Part shown: one piece after another, positions 8,234 through 17,628 of the stretch
Layout of the letters: each line of letters begins with the position of its first letter
Numbering within the stretch: position 1 is the first letter of the stretch
DNA from: Desulfonema magnum
Lineage (GTDB): Bacteria; Desulfobacterota; Desulfobacteria; Desulfobacterales; 4be13
NCBI RefSeq assembly: GCF_017377395.1
Contig: NZ_CP061800.1
Location: forward strand, 2,170,001 to 2,234,000
Direction: 5' to 3'
Length of the DNA: 64,000 bases
Notes under the pieces: generated by a model
Database searches by the model: none
Seen by the model: only the letters and a program-made list of their open reading frames with translations
Told to the model about the DNA's origin: nothing
Made by a program: the position numbers and the translations under genes

Positions 8234-8304
8234 TTTATTTTCCATCACATCTGACTGGTATAAAAATGAGAAGAGAGAAATGCTGATTTCACTTTTATAT
8301 GAAA

Positions 8305-8687
8305 CTCTAATTAATAAGAAATAAATTTAGTTCGTTATCTGAATAAAATAATTGCCGAATACGGATATTCAGAGTAAAAAAACACTTGTCCCGTAGTCTC
8401 CGAACGACTTTTTAAAATATTTCCGCACTTCTTAAAAAATGAGGCCGGTCCTGAAAAAAAAGTTTTATATTCGTAGTCTCTTAAAAGAGCTGACATTTTG
8501 TTGTGCAGGTGACCGGCCGGTCATGTTTATATCGGGCTCGCGGCGCCATTTTTTCACCGACCTTAAAATGTGAAGTGCTTCAGTTTTATTTACATCAGGC
8601 TGTTATTATCCTTTCCTGTTAAAAAACGGATTCGGTATATTCTTCATATTCTTTACAGTTTTCAATTTATTTTAAGGTTATTCTCTG
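8305..8687 (-). ncRNA. Candidate guide (bridge/seek) RNA region of the IS110-family element, copy 1
   Basis: IS110-family elements are known to encode a structured guide RNA in a non-coding end. Here the only long non-coding segment lies downstream of the transposase. It contains, at 8496-8533, a near repeat of the element's own terminal sequence (TTGTTGTG, GCAGG, CATG and TTTATAT blocks in the same order as at 10030-10063). It also has two direct copies of GAGACTACG (minus strand). Equivalent segments lie at 10068-10450 and 11831-12213. The assignment is an inference from family knowledge; no fold was computed. Confidence 0.45.
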
Positions 8688-9944
8688 TTAAGCGGAAGCA
8701 ACCAGGTCATATCCTAACTGTGCGGCCTGTTTTTTTAGTCTGTTTATCTTTTTTTCCTGATTTTTGCCGGAAAGATATCCTTTACCCAGATCCTCAAAAG
8801 ATTCTCCGTATTTTATTATATGATAAATTCCCTTTGCTATGCTGTGAGCAACTGCGACAACAGCTTTTTTGGCTCCGCGCCGATATTTTATACGATAATA
8901 TTTGTCCTTATAATATGAGTCCCTCTTCTTAATGGCAGACCATGCAATTTCAACCATGACTGTTTTAAAGGGATGATTTCGGACCGGGGACCTGCCGCTT
9001 TTACGCTTGCCGGCACTTTCATTATTTCCGGGACAAAGTCCTGCCCAGGAACAGAAAGCAGCCTCATTTCCGAATTCTTCCAGTGTGAATCCTATATGAC
9101 TGAGCACTGACTGACCGGCCACTGTGTTAATCCCGTATACTTCGTCCAGACGATCCAAAACTTCCTGATGAGGCCTCATAAGCCTGGCAAGACGGGCAGT
9201 TACGGATTTAATATTCCGCTCCGTTGCCTCAATTGTATCCATAAGCAGTTTTAACTGAAAACGATGGTGATCTTCAAAAAAACCCTGAATACTGCGATGA
9301 AGTTCCGCACTTTTGGAACCGAGACTTCCTTTCGCACATTTTTCAATATTTTCAAGGCTTAAATCCGCATCTTCGTCACAAAGGAGACTGATCAGGTTAC
9401 GTCCTGTCACTCCGAACAGATCGGTCACCACAGAACTGATTTTGATATTGGCGGTCTCGAACAGTTTATGAACACGCCTCTTGTAATCTCCGAGAGTCTG
9501 TGTGTAATTTTTCCGAAGCGTTGTCAGGTCACGCCATTGTCTCACTTCCTTTGCCGGAATAAAACTGCCTTTCACAAGCCCGTGGCGAAGGAGATTGGCA
9601 AGCCATCTGCTGTCCTCGGTATCCGTCTTTCTGCCGGGAACATTTTTTATATGGCGCGCATTTACCAGGACAACATCCAGATGTCCTTCAAGGATATTGT
9701 GAACCGGACGCCAATACACACTTGTACTTTCCATTGCAACTGTCGGACAATTATTGTCGGTCAGCCAGTCCCTTAAAAGGAAAAGGCTGTCTGTAAAAGT
9801 CGGGAATTCCCTCACTTCATATTGCGGCGAGCCAAGGGGATTCAGAGTAATAAGACATGCTGAAATAATATTCTTGTGAACGTCCAGTCCGCAACAAACG
9901 GGATGCATTACTGAAATAATCGGGGTGTCTGATTTTTTAGTCAT
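8688..9944 (-). CDS. IS110-family transposase, copy 1
   Basis: The 418-residue protein has an N-terminal RuvC-like DEDD domain ('GLDVHK', 'AMESTS', 'KTDTEDSRW') and a C-terminal Tnp domain with the conserved serine in 'CSWAGLCPGN'. It catalyses RNA-guided recombination of the element. I chose the ATG at 9944 because AGGAAGGA stands just upstream; the frame stays open to 10028 but without a ribosome site. It is intact and identical to the two other copies. Confidence 0.95.
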   Translation of the reverse strand: MTKKSDTPIISVMHPVCCGLDVHKNIISACLITLNPLGSPQYEVREFPTFTDSLFLLRDWLTDNNCPTVAMESTSVYWRPVHNILEGHLDVVLVNARHIKNVPGRKTDTEDSRWLANLLRHGLVKGSFIPAKEVRQWRDLTTLRKNYTQTLGDYKRRVHKLFETANIKISSVVTDLFGVTGRNLISLLCDEDADLSLENIEKCAKGSLGSKSAELHRSIQGFFEDHHRFQLKLLMDTIEATERNIKSVTARLARLMRPHQEVLDRLDEVYGINTVAGQSVLSHIGFTLEEFGNEAAFCSWAGLCPGNNESAGKRKSGRSPVRNHPFKTVMVEIAWSAIKKRDSYYKDKYYRIKYRRGAKKAVVAVAHSIAKGIYHIIKYGESFEDLGKGYLSGKNQEKKINRLKKQAAQLGYDLVASA

Positions 9945-10450
9945 AACCGTCCTTCCTGTTATAATTGTTGATAAATATTTATTCTGAGAGTAGTTATGAC
10001 ATTTTGAACCAAAAATCAAAAGTTTCATCCTTTGTTGTGTCCGCAGGACATGGGAGTTTATATGAAACTCTAATTAATAAGAAATAAATTTAGTTCGTTA
10101 TCTGAATAAAATAATTGCCGAATACGGATATTCAGAGTAAAAAAACACTTGTCCCGTAGTCTCCGAACGACTTTTTAAAATATTTCCGCACTTCTTAAAA
10201 AATGAGGCCGGTCCTGAAAAAAAAGTTTTATATTCGTAGTCTCTTAAAAGAGCTGACATTTTGTTGTGCAGGTGACCGGCCGGTCATGTTTATATCGGGC
10301 TCGCGGCGCCATTTTTTCACCGACCTTAAAATGTGAAGTGCTTCAGTTTTATTTACATCAGGCTGTTATTATCCTTTCCTGTTAAAAAACGGATTCGGTA
10401 TATTCTTCATATTCTTTACAGTTTTCAATTTATTTTAAGGTTATTCTCTG

Positions 10451-11707
10451 TTAAGCGGAAGCAACCAGGTCATATCCTAACTGTGCGGCCTGTTTTTTTA
10501 GTCTGTTTATCTTTTTTTCCTGATTTTTGCCGGAAAGATATCCTTTACCCAGATCCTCAAAAGATTCTCCGTATTTTATTATATGATAAATTCCCTTTGC
10601 TATGCTGTGAGCAACTGCGACAACAGCTTTTTTGGCTCCGCGCCGATATTTTATACGATAATATTTGTCCTTATAATATGAGTCCCTCTTCTTAATGGCA
10701 GACCATGCAATTTCAACCATGACTGTTTTAAAGGGATGATTTCGGACCGGGGACCTGCCGCTTTTACGCTTGCCGGCACTTTCATTATTTCCGGGACAAA
10801 GTCCTGCCCAGGAACAGAAAGCAGCCTCATTTCCGAATTCTTCCAGTGTGAATCCTATATGACTGAGCACTGACTGACCGGCCACTGTGTTAATCCCGTA
10901 TACTTCGTCCAGACGATCCAAAACTTCCTGATGAGGCCTCATAAGCCTGGCAAGACGGGCAGTTACGGATTTAATATTCCGCTCCGTTGCCTCAATTGTA
11001 TCCATAAGCAGTTTTAACTGAAAACGATGGTGATCTTCAAAAAAACCCTGAATACTGCGATGAAGTTCCGCACTTTTGGAACCGAGACTTCCTTTCGCAC
11101 ATTTTTCAATATTTTCAAGGCTTAAATCCGCATCTTCGTCACAAAGGAGACTGATCAGGTTACGTCCTGTCACTCCGAACAGATCGGTCACCACAGAACT
11201 GATTTTGATATTGGCGGTCTCGAACAGTTTATGAACACGCCTCTTGTAATCTCCGAGAGTCTGTGTGTAATTTTTCCGAAGCGTTGTCAGGTCACGCCAT
11301 TGTCTCACTTCCTTTGCCGGAATAAAACTGCCTTTCACAAGCCCGTGGCGAAGGAGATTGGCAAGCCATCTGCTGTCCTCGGTATCCGTCTTTCTGCCGG
11401 GAACATTTTTTATATGGCGCGCATTTACCAGGACAACATCCAGATGTCCTTCAAGGATATTGTGAACCGGACGCCAATACACACTTGTACTTTCCATTGC
11501 AACTGTCGGACAATTATTGTCGGTCAGCCAGTCCCTTAAAAGGAAAAGGCTGTCTGTAAAAGTCGGGAATTCCCTCACTTCATATTGCGGCGAGCCAAGG
11601 GGATTCAGAGTAATAAGACATGCTGAAATAATATTCTTGTGAACGTCCAGTCCGCAACAAACGGGATGCATTACTGAAATAATCGGGGTGTCTGATTTTT
11701 TAGTCAT
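10451..11707 (-). CDS. IS110-family transposase, copy 2
   Basis: Identical in protein sequence to copy 1, with all DEDD residues and the catalytic serine present. It sits in the middle unit of the array, so its own upstream region is joined directly to the tail of unit 3. Such a joined end resembles a circle junction, which in IS110 relatives can create a promoter. Confidence 0.95.
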   Translation of the reverse strand: MTKKSDTPIISVMHPVCCGLDVHKNIISACLITLNPLGSPQYEVREFPTFTDSLFLLRDWLTDNNCPTVAMESTSVYWRPVHNILEGHLDVVLVNARHIKNVPGRKTDTEDSRWLANLLRHGLVKGSFIPAKEVRQWRDLTTLRKNYTQTLGDYKRRVHKLFETANIKISSVVTDLFGVTGRNLISLLCDEDADLSLENIEKCAKGSLGSKSAELHRSIQGFFEDHHRFQLKLLMDTIEATERNIKSVTARLARLMRPHQEVLDRLDEVYGINTVAGQSVLSHIGFTLEEFGNEAAFCSWAGLCPGNNESAGKRKSGRSPVRNHPFKTVMVEIAWSAIKKRDSYYKDKYYRIKYRRGAKKAVVAVAHSIAKGIYHIIKYGESFEDLGKGYLSGKNQEKKINRLKKQAAQLGYDLVASA

Positions 11708-12213
11708 AACCGTCCTTCCTGTTATAATTGTTGATAAATATTTATTCTGAGAGTAGTTATGACATTTTGAACCAAAAATCAAAAGTTTCATCCTTTGTTG
11801 TGTCCGCAGGACATGGGAGTTTATATGAAACTCTAATTAATAAGAAATAAATTTAGTTCGTTATCTGAATAAAATAATTGCCGAATACGGATATTCAGAG
11901 TAAAAAAACACTTGTCCCGTAGTCTCCGAACGACTTTTTAAAATATTTCCGCACTTCTTAAAAAATGAGGCCGGTCCTGAAAAAAAAGTTTTATATTCGT
12001 AGTCTCTTAAAAGAGCTGACATTTTGTTGTGCAGGTGACCGGCCGGTCATGTTTATATCGGGCTCGCGGCGCCATTTTTTCACCGACCTTAAAATGTGAA
12101 GTGCTTCAGTTTTATTTACATCAGGCTGTTATTATCCTTTCCTGTTAAAAAACGGATTCGGTATATTCTTCATATTCTTTACAGTTTTCAATTTATTTTA
12201 AGGTTATTCTCTG

Positions 12214-13470
12214 TTAAGCGGAAGCAACCAGGTCATATCCTAACTGTGCGGCCTGTTTTTTTAGTCTGTTTATCTTTTTTTCCTGATTTTTGCCGGAAAG
12301 ATATCCTTTACCCAGATCCTCAAAAGATTCTCCGTATTTTATTATATGATAAATTCCCTTTGCTATGCTGTGAGCAACTGCGACAACAGCTTTTTTGGCT
12401 CCGCGCCGATATTTTATACGATAATATTTGTCCTTATAATATGAGTCCCTCTTCTTAATGGCAGACCATGCAATTTCAACCATGACTGTTTTAAAGGGAT
12501 GATTTCGGACCGGGGACCTGCCGCTTTTACGCTTGCCGGCACTTTCATTATTTCCGGGACAAAGTCCTGCCCAGGAACAGAAAGCAGCCTCATTTCCGAA
12601 TTCTTCCAGTGTGAATCCTATATGACTGAGCACTGACTGACCGGCCACTGTGTTAATCCCGTATACTTCGTCCAGACGATCCAAAACTTCCTGATGAGGC
12701 CTCATAAGCCTGGCAAGACGGGCAGTTACGGATTTAATATTCCGCTCCGTTGCCTCAATTGTATCCATAAGCAGTTTTAACTGAAAACGATGGTGATCTT
12801 CAAAAAAACCCTGAATACTGCGATGAAGTTCCGCACTTTTGGAACCGAGACTTCCTTTCGCACATTTTTCAATATTTTCAAGGCTTAAATCCGCATCTTC
12901 GTCACAAAGGAGACTGATCAGGTTACGTCCTGTCACTCCGAACAGATCGGTCACCACAGAACTGATTTTGATATTGGCGGTCTCGAACAGTTTATGAACA
13001 CGCCTCTTGTAATCTCCGAGAGTCTGTGTGTAATTTTTCCGAAGCGTTGTCAGGTCACGCCATTGTCTCACTTCCTTTGCCGGAATAAAACTGCCTTTCA
13101 CAAGCCCGTGGCGAAGGAGATTGGCAAGCCATCTGCTGTCCTCGGTATCCGTCTTTCTGCCGGGAACATTTTTTATATGGCGCGCATTTACCAGGACAAC
13201 ATCCAGATGTCCTTCAAGGATATTGTGAACCGGACGCCAATACACACTTGTACTTTCCATTGCAACTGTCGGACAATTATTGTCGGTCAGCCAGTCCCTT
13301 AAAAGGAAAAGGCTGTCTGTAAAAGTCGGGAATTCCCTCACTTCATATTGCGGCGAGCCAAGGGGATTCAGAGTAATAAGACATGCTGAAATAATATTCT
13401 TGTGAACGTCCAGTCCGCAACAAACGGGATGCATTACTGAAATAATCGGGGTGTCTGATTTTTTAGTCAT
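12214..13470 (-). CDS. IS110-family transposase, copy 3
   Basis: Identical in protein sequence to copies 1 and 2. It is the outermost unit; upstream of it lies the array edge (13593) followed by TTAGGTG-type heptamers, not another element end. Confidence 0.95.
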   Translation of the reverse strand: MTKKSDTPIISVMHPVCCGLDVHKNIISACLITLNPLGSPQYEVREFPTFTDSLFLLRDWLTDNNCPTVAMESTSVYWRPVHNILEGHLDVVLVNARHIKNVPGRKTDTEDSRWLANLLRHGLVKGSFIPAKEVRQWRDLTTLRKNYTQTLGDYKRRVHKLFETANIKISSVVTDLFGVTGRNLISLLCDEDADLSLENIEKCAKGSLGSKSAELHRSIQGFFEDHHRFQLKLLMDTIEATERNIKSVTARLARLMRPHQEVLDRLDEVYGINTVAGQSVLSHIGFTLEEFGNEAAFCSWAGLCPGNNESAGKRKSGRSPVRNHPFKTVMVEIAWSAIKKRDSYYKDKYYRIKYRRGAKKAVVAVAHSIAKGIYHIIKYGESFEDLGKGYLSGKNQEKKINRLKKQAAQLGYDLVASA

Positions 13471-13593
13471 AACCGTCCTTCCTGTTATAATTGTTGATAA
13501 ATATTTATTCTGAGAGTAGTTATGACATTTTGAACCAAAAATCAAAAGTTTCATCCTTTGTTGTGTCCGCAGGACATGGGAGTTTATATGAAA

Positions 13594-14229
13594 AAGGTGT
13601 TAGGTGTTAAGTGTCAGGTGTTAGGTGTCAGGTGTTAGGTGTCAGGTGTTAAGTGTCAGGTGTTAGGTGTTAGGTGTTAGGTGTTAGGAAAAATTATAAA
13701 TTTTTCGTGCTTTGTTGTGTCCGCAGGTCATGGGAGTTTATATGTTATTGTGAGTGCCAAGTTATGAGCGTTATAAAATTTTATACGCTCATCCGCTGTC
13801 TGCTTTTTTCAGGATATATTGTTCAGGAATTTGAGATCAGCTATGCTGAGTCAGAGGCAGATATCAATGAATTCTCTCTTCCTTACCGAAGGAGAAAATC
13901 CGATCTGACAAAAAGTATGGGAGCCATGAAAAGGAAGAGCGGAGAAGCAGAACAATATTGCATTTGTTCATATAACGCTTTTTAAAGATACAACATATTA
14001 TATGGGAATGCAACCTGTATTTTTAAAATGAAAGAATGAAGATTAAGAAATGAAGTCTGAATTCATGTGTTTGGGAAGGCAGGAGGATAAAACTGAACAG
14101 TCAGCCGGCGGTTTTCAGCGTATGTCCGGGGAATGCCGGTCCCTGAGCTTGTCGAAGGGGGGAGCCGGCAGAAAAAAATAACCGTGGAAGCACCTGGCTG
14201 GCCGGTACCGATCACTGACAACTGACGGC
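13594..14229. repeat. Intergenic: heptamers, echo of the IS110 end, and a hairpin
   Basis: From 13597 to 13690 there are about 13 copies of TTAGGTG and variants. At about 13698-13744 a sequence matches the right end of the IS110 unit (CTTTGTTGTGTCCGCAGG then CATGGGAGTTTATATG) without any element attached. At about 14130-14176 a hairpin carries CCCTGAGCTTGTCGAAGG. The open frame at 13674-13985 runs out of these repeats and is not supported. Confidence 0.7.
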
Positions 14230-15867
14230 TCATCTCTGATCAGGACGCTGAATCATTCCTTCCATTTTTTCAATAAGGGGAATCAGTGTTGATCTGTCCT
14301 TGGCTGAAATGGCAATTCCGTCAAGGCTTCTGATGAGCGGAGCAATGGCTTCTTTTTCAACCAAATCCTGTTTGTTGAGAACACATATGCCAGGTATGTC
14401 ATTCAGATCCAGATCAGTCAGTATGCGTTCCACGGATCTGATCTGGGCCTCAAAACGGGGATTGCTGATGTCAACCACATGAAGCAGAAGGTCCGCACTT
14501 TCGAGTTCTTCCAAAGTGGCACGAAACGCAACCATCAGGTCCTTGGGCAGATCTTTGATGAATCCCACTGTATCTGTGATAATGACCTCTGTATCTCTTG
14601 GAAATCGGAGACGCCTGCTTGAAGGATCCAGCGTGGCAAACAGCCGGCTTTCAGCCAGCACGCTGCTTTTTGTAAGGGTGTTTAACAGCGTGGATTTTCC
14701 AGCATTGGTATATCCGATAATGGAAATCACCGGAAGCCCTTTTTTATCCCGCCGGGTTTTCTGCTGTTTTCGCTGTTTTCTGACAAGAGACAGGGCTTTT
14801 GTCAGGCGTGTGATCCGGTCCCGCACCCGTCTCCGGTTTATTTCCAGCTTTGTCTCACCGGGTCCCCGGCCCCCGATACCGCCGGTGAGACGGGACATGG
14901 CCGTGTTCTTGGTAATCAGACGCGGCAGCAGATATTTGAGCTGGGCAAGTTCAACCTGAAGCTTTCCTTCCCTGGTTTGCGCACGCTGGGCAAAAATATC
15001 TAAAATGAGCTGGGTCCTGTCAATGATCTTCATATCGGTCTGATCTGTGATGGAACGCATCTGGGAGGGATTCAGTTCCTGATCAAAGACAATAACCGTG
15101 GCCCCTTTCCGAAGCGCCAGAATCGCCAGTTCCTGAAGCTTCCCGCGACCGATCAGAAATCTGGAATCAACAGCTTTGCGTTGTTGCAGCACGGTTTCAA
15201 CTACTGTAATGCCGCCGGATAAAACAAGCTCTTCAAGCTCTGCCAATGATTCCATGGCGATCCGCCGGGGCGCGGTGGTGACGCTGACAAGGAGCGCGCG
15301 CTCTTTGCCAGTATCCGCGTCATATAAAGCTCTGAGCTGGGCAAGTTCGTCTTCAATGGCCTGGATAAGCTCAAGACATCCGATATCCAACTGATTCGGA
15401 GACAGGGGCGGAAGGATTTCATAGGGCGTGTTTTGGGAACCTCCGGGCAGAATATGCCCCATATGAATCTGATGTGGAAGCCCCTCTCCGGTTATTGTGA
15501 CGGCCGCCATGATGTCGAGCCTCAGAAAGGCAAGGTCAGTGAGGTCATCGCCGGTAAGGGGTTCATTGTTCAAATGGGTGTGAAGACATCTCAGCCCTTT
15601 GAGACGTCCCGGGGTGGTGGCCCGGTACTGGCTGATATCCGGAATGACAATCCGCTGATGATCCCCTGCAATGACATAGGCGATCTTGCCCATGCGGTCT
15701 ATGAGAAGGCCGATTTGGCGGCGAATTTCATGAGAGAGCCGGGTCACGTCCCGGGCAAGTTCATAAGAAATAAGAAATTCCGGAGAAACACGGCGGCGAT
15801 ACAGATTTTCAAGCCTGCGGATATGGTTTGCCTTGAGTCCGCTGGTATTTCCAAAAACACGTTTCAT
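14230..15867 (-). CDS. hflX: Ribosome-associated GTPase HflX
   Basis: The 545-residue protein carries the long N-terminal extension (about 1-190) seen in HflX of this group, then the HflX GTP-binding N-domain ('RFLIGRGKLQEL', about 236-248), the glycine-rich 'GGIGGRGPGETKLE' segment (about 329-342), and the G domain with P-loop GYTNAGKST (385-393), DTVGF and NKQD. HflX splits stalled 70S ribosomes in the cytoplasm under stress. The ATG at 15867 lacks a strong ribosome site. A 260-bp palindromic repeat block lies about 20 bp upstream, so the promoter must lie in or beyond it. Identification is firm. Confidence 0.95.
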   Translation of the reverse strand: MKRVFGNTSGLKANHIRRLENLYRRRVSPEFLISYELARDVTRLSHEIRRQIGLLIDRMGKIAYVIAGDHQRIVIPDISQYRATTPGRLKGLRCLHTHLNNEPLTGDDLTDLAFLRLDIMAAVTITGEGLPHQIHMGHILPGGSQNTPYEILPPLSPNQLDIGCLELIQAIEDELAQLRALYDADTGKERALLVSVTTAPRRIAMESLAELEELVLSGGITVVETVLQQRKAVDSRFLIGRGKLQELAILALRKGATVIVFDQELNPSQMRSITDQTDMKIIDRTQLILDIFAQRAQTREGKLQVELAQLKYLLPRLITKNTAMSRLTGGIGGRGPGETKLEINRRRVRDRITRLTKALSLVRKQRKQQKTRRDKKGLPVISIIGYTNAGKSTLLNTLTKSSVLAESRLFATLDPSSRRLRFPRDTEVIITDTVGFIKDLPKDLMVAFRATLEELESADLLLHVVDISNPRFEAQIRSVERILTDLDLNDIPGICVLNKQDLVEKEAIAPLIRSLDGIAISAKDRSTLIPLIEKMEGMIQRPDQR

Positions 15868-15883
15868 AAAAATAATAACTCAG

Positions 15884-16142
15884 TTCTCGTTCCCAGGCTC
15901 TGCCTGGGAACGCATACCCGAGGCTCTGCCTCGTGTATCAACATCCGGCCGATGATTCAGGTGAATGATGCCATGCGAGGCTCTGCCTCGTATATCAACA
16001 TCCGGCCGATGATTCAGGTGAATGATGCCATGCGAGGCTCTGCCTCGTGTATCAACGTCCGGCCGATGATTCAGGTGAATACGATGCTATGCGAGGCGGA
16101 GCCTCGGGGTATGCGTTCCCAGGCGGAGCCTGGGAACGAGTA
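15884..16142. repeat. Family C palindromic block upstream of hflX
   Basis: Roughly 50-bp arms (CTCGTTCCCAGGCTCTGCCT... and its complement at the right end, with GCGGAGCC variants) enclose three direct units of about 57 bp, each containing CCGGCCGATGATTCAGGTG and a CGAGGCTCTGCCTCG hairpin. Shorter relatives occur at about 27602, 40563, 50616-50755 and 60620. No target duplication was seen. Confidence 0.85.
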
Positions 16143-16177
16143 ATTTATTAAATTTTGGGAATGCTTTTGCCGTAAGT

Positions 16178-16627
16178 TCAGTCAGGATAAAAATTCTTAT
16201 CCAGACCTTGTTCCAAAGAATACGGACAGATTTCGGGAAAATCAGCTTCGGGAATACCAGTTTCATTGGCAGCATATTCCACAGCGTCCGCATAAGCCCT
16301 TGTCAGTTTCTCATCAATCCCGTGTTTCAGGCTCGGACTGGTTTCCAGCAGTCCCCTTATCTGCTGCCTCTGTTCAATGATAGTTCCTTTCCAGCTTTTT
16401 GAACGGTACCTGGGTTCAAACTGCCATTTCAGCAAATGAGCGAACAATATCTTCAGCCGGCTGACCAGTTCCCGGTGCTGGCTTTTTCCCATGGTCTCCA
16501 ATTCCTCCGCAATATTTTCCACATCAATTTCAGATAATTTCCCCTCTCTTAAAAGCCCCGCATTACGGTCAAGCCATGCACAGAAATCATGTTCATATAT
16601 GTTTTGAGAAATTTCTGATGGGTTCAT
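16178..16627 (-). CDS. DUF29 family protein
   Basis: The 149-residue protein matches the DUF29 pattern: an N-terminal 'YEHDFCAWLDRNAGLLREG', a 'VENIAEELETMGKSQHREL' helix, 'LFAHLLKWQFEP.YRSKSW' and a C-terminal 'FPEICPYSLEQ.LD..F.P'. The family is cytoplasmic, common in cyanobacteria and repeat-rich proteobacteria, and has no established function. The ATG at 16627 was chosen because TAGGAGA stands just upstream; the frame is open to 16699. It is an isolated gene between repeats. Confidence 0.85.
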   Translation of the reverse strand: MNPSEISQNIYEHDFCAWLDRNAGLLREGKLSEIDVENIAEELETMGKSQHRELVSRLKILFAHLLKWQFEPRYRSKSWKGTIIEQRQQIRGLLETSPSLKHGIDEKLTRAYADAVEYAANETGIPEADFPEICPYSLEQGLDKNFYPD

Positions 16628-16703
16628 ACGCATTCTCCTAATCCGTAATATACTGAAAATAAATGATAAGCGATAAACAGATCGTATGCTCCCGCACATT
16701 TTT

Positions 16704-16790
16704 GCCGGGCAGGATTTGCAACCCCGTCCGGGATGTTTTCCGGATCACCGCCGATAAAAATTTCGGACGGGGTTGCAAACCCCGTCCGGC
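16704..16790. repeat. Family K hairpin
   Basis: Arms of the type GCAACCCCGTCCG and CGGACGGGGTTGC form a hairpin around GGATGTTTTCCGGATCACCG. Other copies are at 61241-61327, around 23512-23730, and inside both family L copies. It lies between the DUF29 gene and the end of the helicase-loader gene. Confidence 0.8.
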
Positions 16791-16818
16791 AACATCGTCC
16801 GGCAAACTGATTGTATCT

Positions 16819-17628
16819 TCAGATGTTCTTTTCAGTTCGGTAATCCTTTCCAGTAAATTTTATTTCGGTTGCACAGCCTTTTATACGGCTTATAATCGCC
16901 TTGCCTAAGTCCTTTATACTCTCATCTTTTATCCAAAGTTTTTTCAGTTCGTTTATTGTGTGATTCGCTGTGAGTATTGTGGGGATGTTAAAACGATAAC
17001 GGTAATCAATCAGTTCATATAGCTGGCCCATAGCCCCGGGAGATGCAAGCTTTTTGTCCAAGTCGTCAATCATGAGTATCCTGACTTCTCTTACGATTTT
17101 CCATTCATTTTCAATGAAGTTATTCTCATAAGATTGTTGCATTTTTGAGCAATATTCCGCCCATTGAATTGCAGCAGGTTCCCACAGGTGATCCACAGCG
17201 ATCTGCCGGGTCAGGGCATATGCCATATGTGTTTTTCCCAGGCCGTTATCTCCGCATAAATAGAGCCAGTTTTTTTTATCCAGCTTAATATTTTCTCTGT
17301 ATTTATCCAGTTGTTCCTCAATACCTATGTCTTTCCATGTTTTGAGTGTCATTGTTGCGTTAATGCCGGAACTGAATCCTCTTGCTTTGAGGGCGAATAT
17401 TATATCCTGTTCTTTTGATATTCGTTTTTCTGATTTTTTCCGTTCCAAAATGCAACTGCATGTAACAGCGAATCTCCGTTCTTTCCCTCTGAATTTTTTA
17501 TAAATGTATTGAATTGGTTTTCCACATCGTTCGCAGATTTTATTTGATTGCATATGGTTTCTCTTTACTGAAACAGGTTCTGTAAGGCTACTGAAAATTC
17601 CCCTGTCCTTCATATGCATATCATCCAT
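16819..17628 (-). CDS. DnaC/IstB-type helicase-loader ATPase
   Basis: The protein of about 269 residues has an N-terminal zinc-binding segment (CERCGK...CSC) and an AAA+ ATPase with Walker A 'GDNGLGKTH' and Walker B 'ILMIDDLD', followed by 'ANHTINEL' (sensor-like) and an arginine-containing 'ISRIKG'. DnaC/DnaI-type loaders place DnaB onto DNA. Its start overlaps the end of dnaB. The frame is open to a TTG at 17652, but ATG 17628 (or 17631) overlaps the dnaB stop by 8-11 bases, implying translational coupling. The context makes replication loading far likelier than an IstB transposition role. Confidence 0.8.
   Translation of the reverse strand: MDDMHMKDRGIFSSLTEPVSVKRNHMQSNKICERCGKPIQYIYKKFRGKERRFAVTCSCILERKKSEKRISKEQDIIFALKARGFSSGINATMTLKTWKDIGIEEQLDKYRENIKLDKKNWLYLCGDNGLGKTHMAYALTRQIAVDHLWEPAAIQWAEYCSKMQQSYENNFIENEWKIVREVRILMIDDLDKKLASPGAMGQLYELIDYRYRFNIPTILTANHTINELKKLWIKDESIKDLGKAIISRIKGCATEIKFTGKDYRTEKNI

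Larger units (their letters stand above)
8294..13593 (-). mobile_element. Triple head-to-tail array of one IS110-family element
   Basis: Three direct units of exactly 1763 bp begin at 8294, 10057 and 11820. The array closes with one more copy of the 11-bp boundary sequence TTTATATGAAA (13583-13593), which also stands at 8294 and at both internal junctions. The three units appear identical along their length. Each has a transposase gene on the minus strand, about 110 bp before it and about 380 bp of non-coding sequence after it. A long non-coding tail behind the gene resembles the IS1111 subgroup. No conventional target duplication is expected in this family. Confidence 0.92.

Noticed and set aside
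9468..9776. Plus-strand frames inside each IS110 unit (102 and 120 codons)
   Set aside because: They are antisense to the transposase and repeat identically in all three units.
13674..13985. 103-codon plus-strand frame after the IS110 array
   Set aside because: It starts in heptamers and the IS-end echo; no ribosome site or family resemblance.
15433..16143. 236-codon plus-strand frame antisense to hflX
   Set aside because: It is a shadow of hflX continuing into the family C repeat; the hflX frame is clearly the coding one.
16819..17628. IstB helper of an insertion sequence
   Set aside because: There is no istA-type transposase nearby, and the gene overlaps dnaB with coupled translation, so a replication role fits better.
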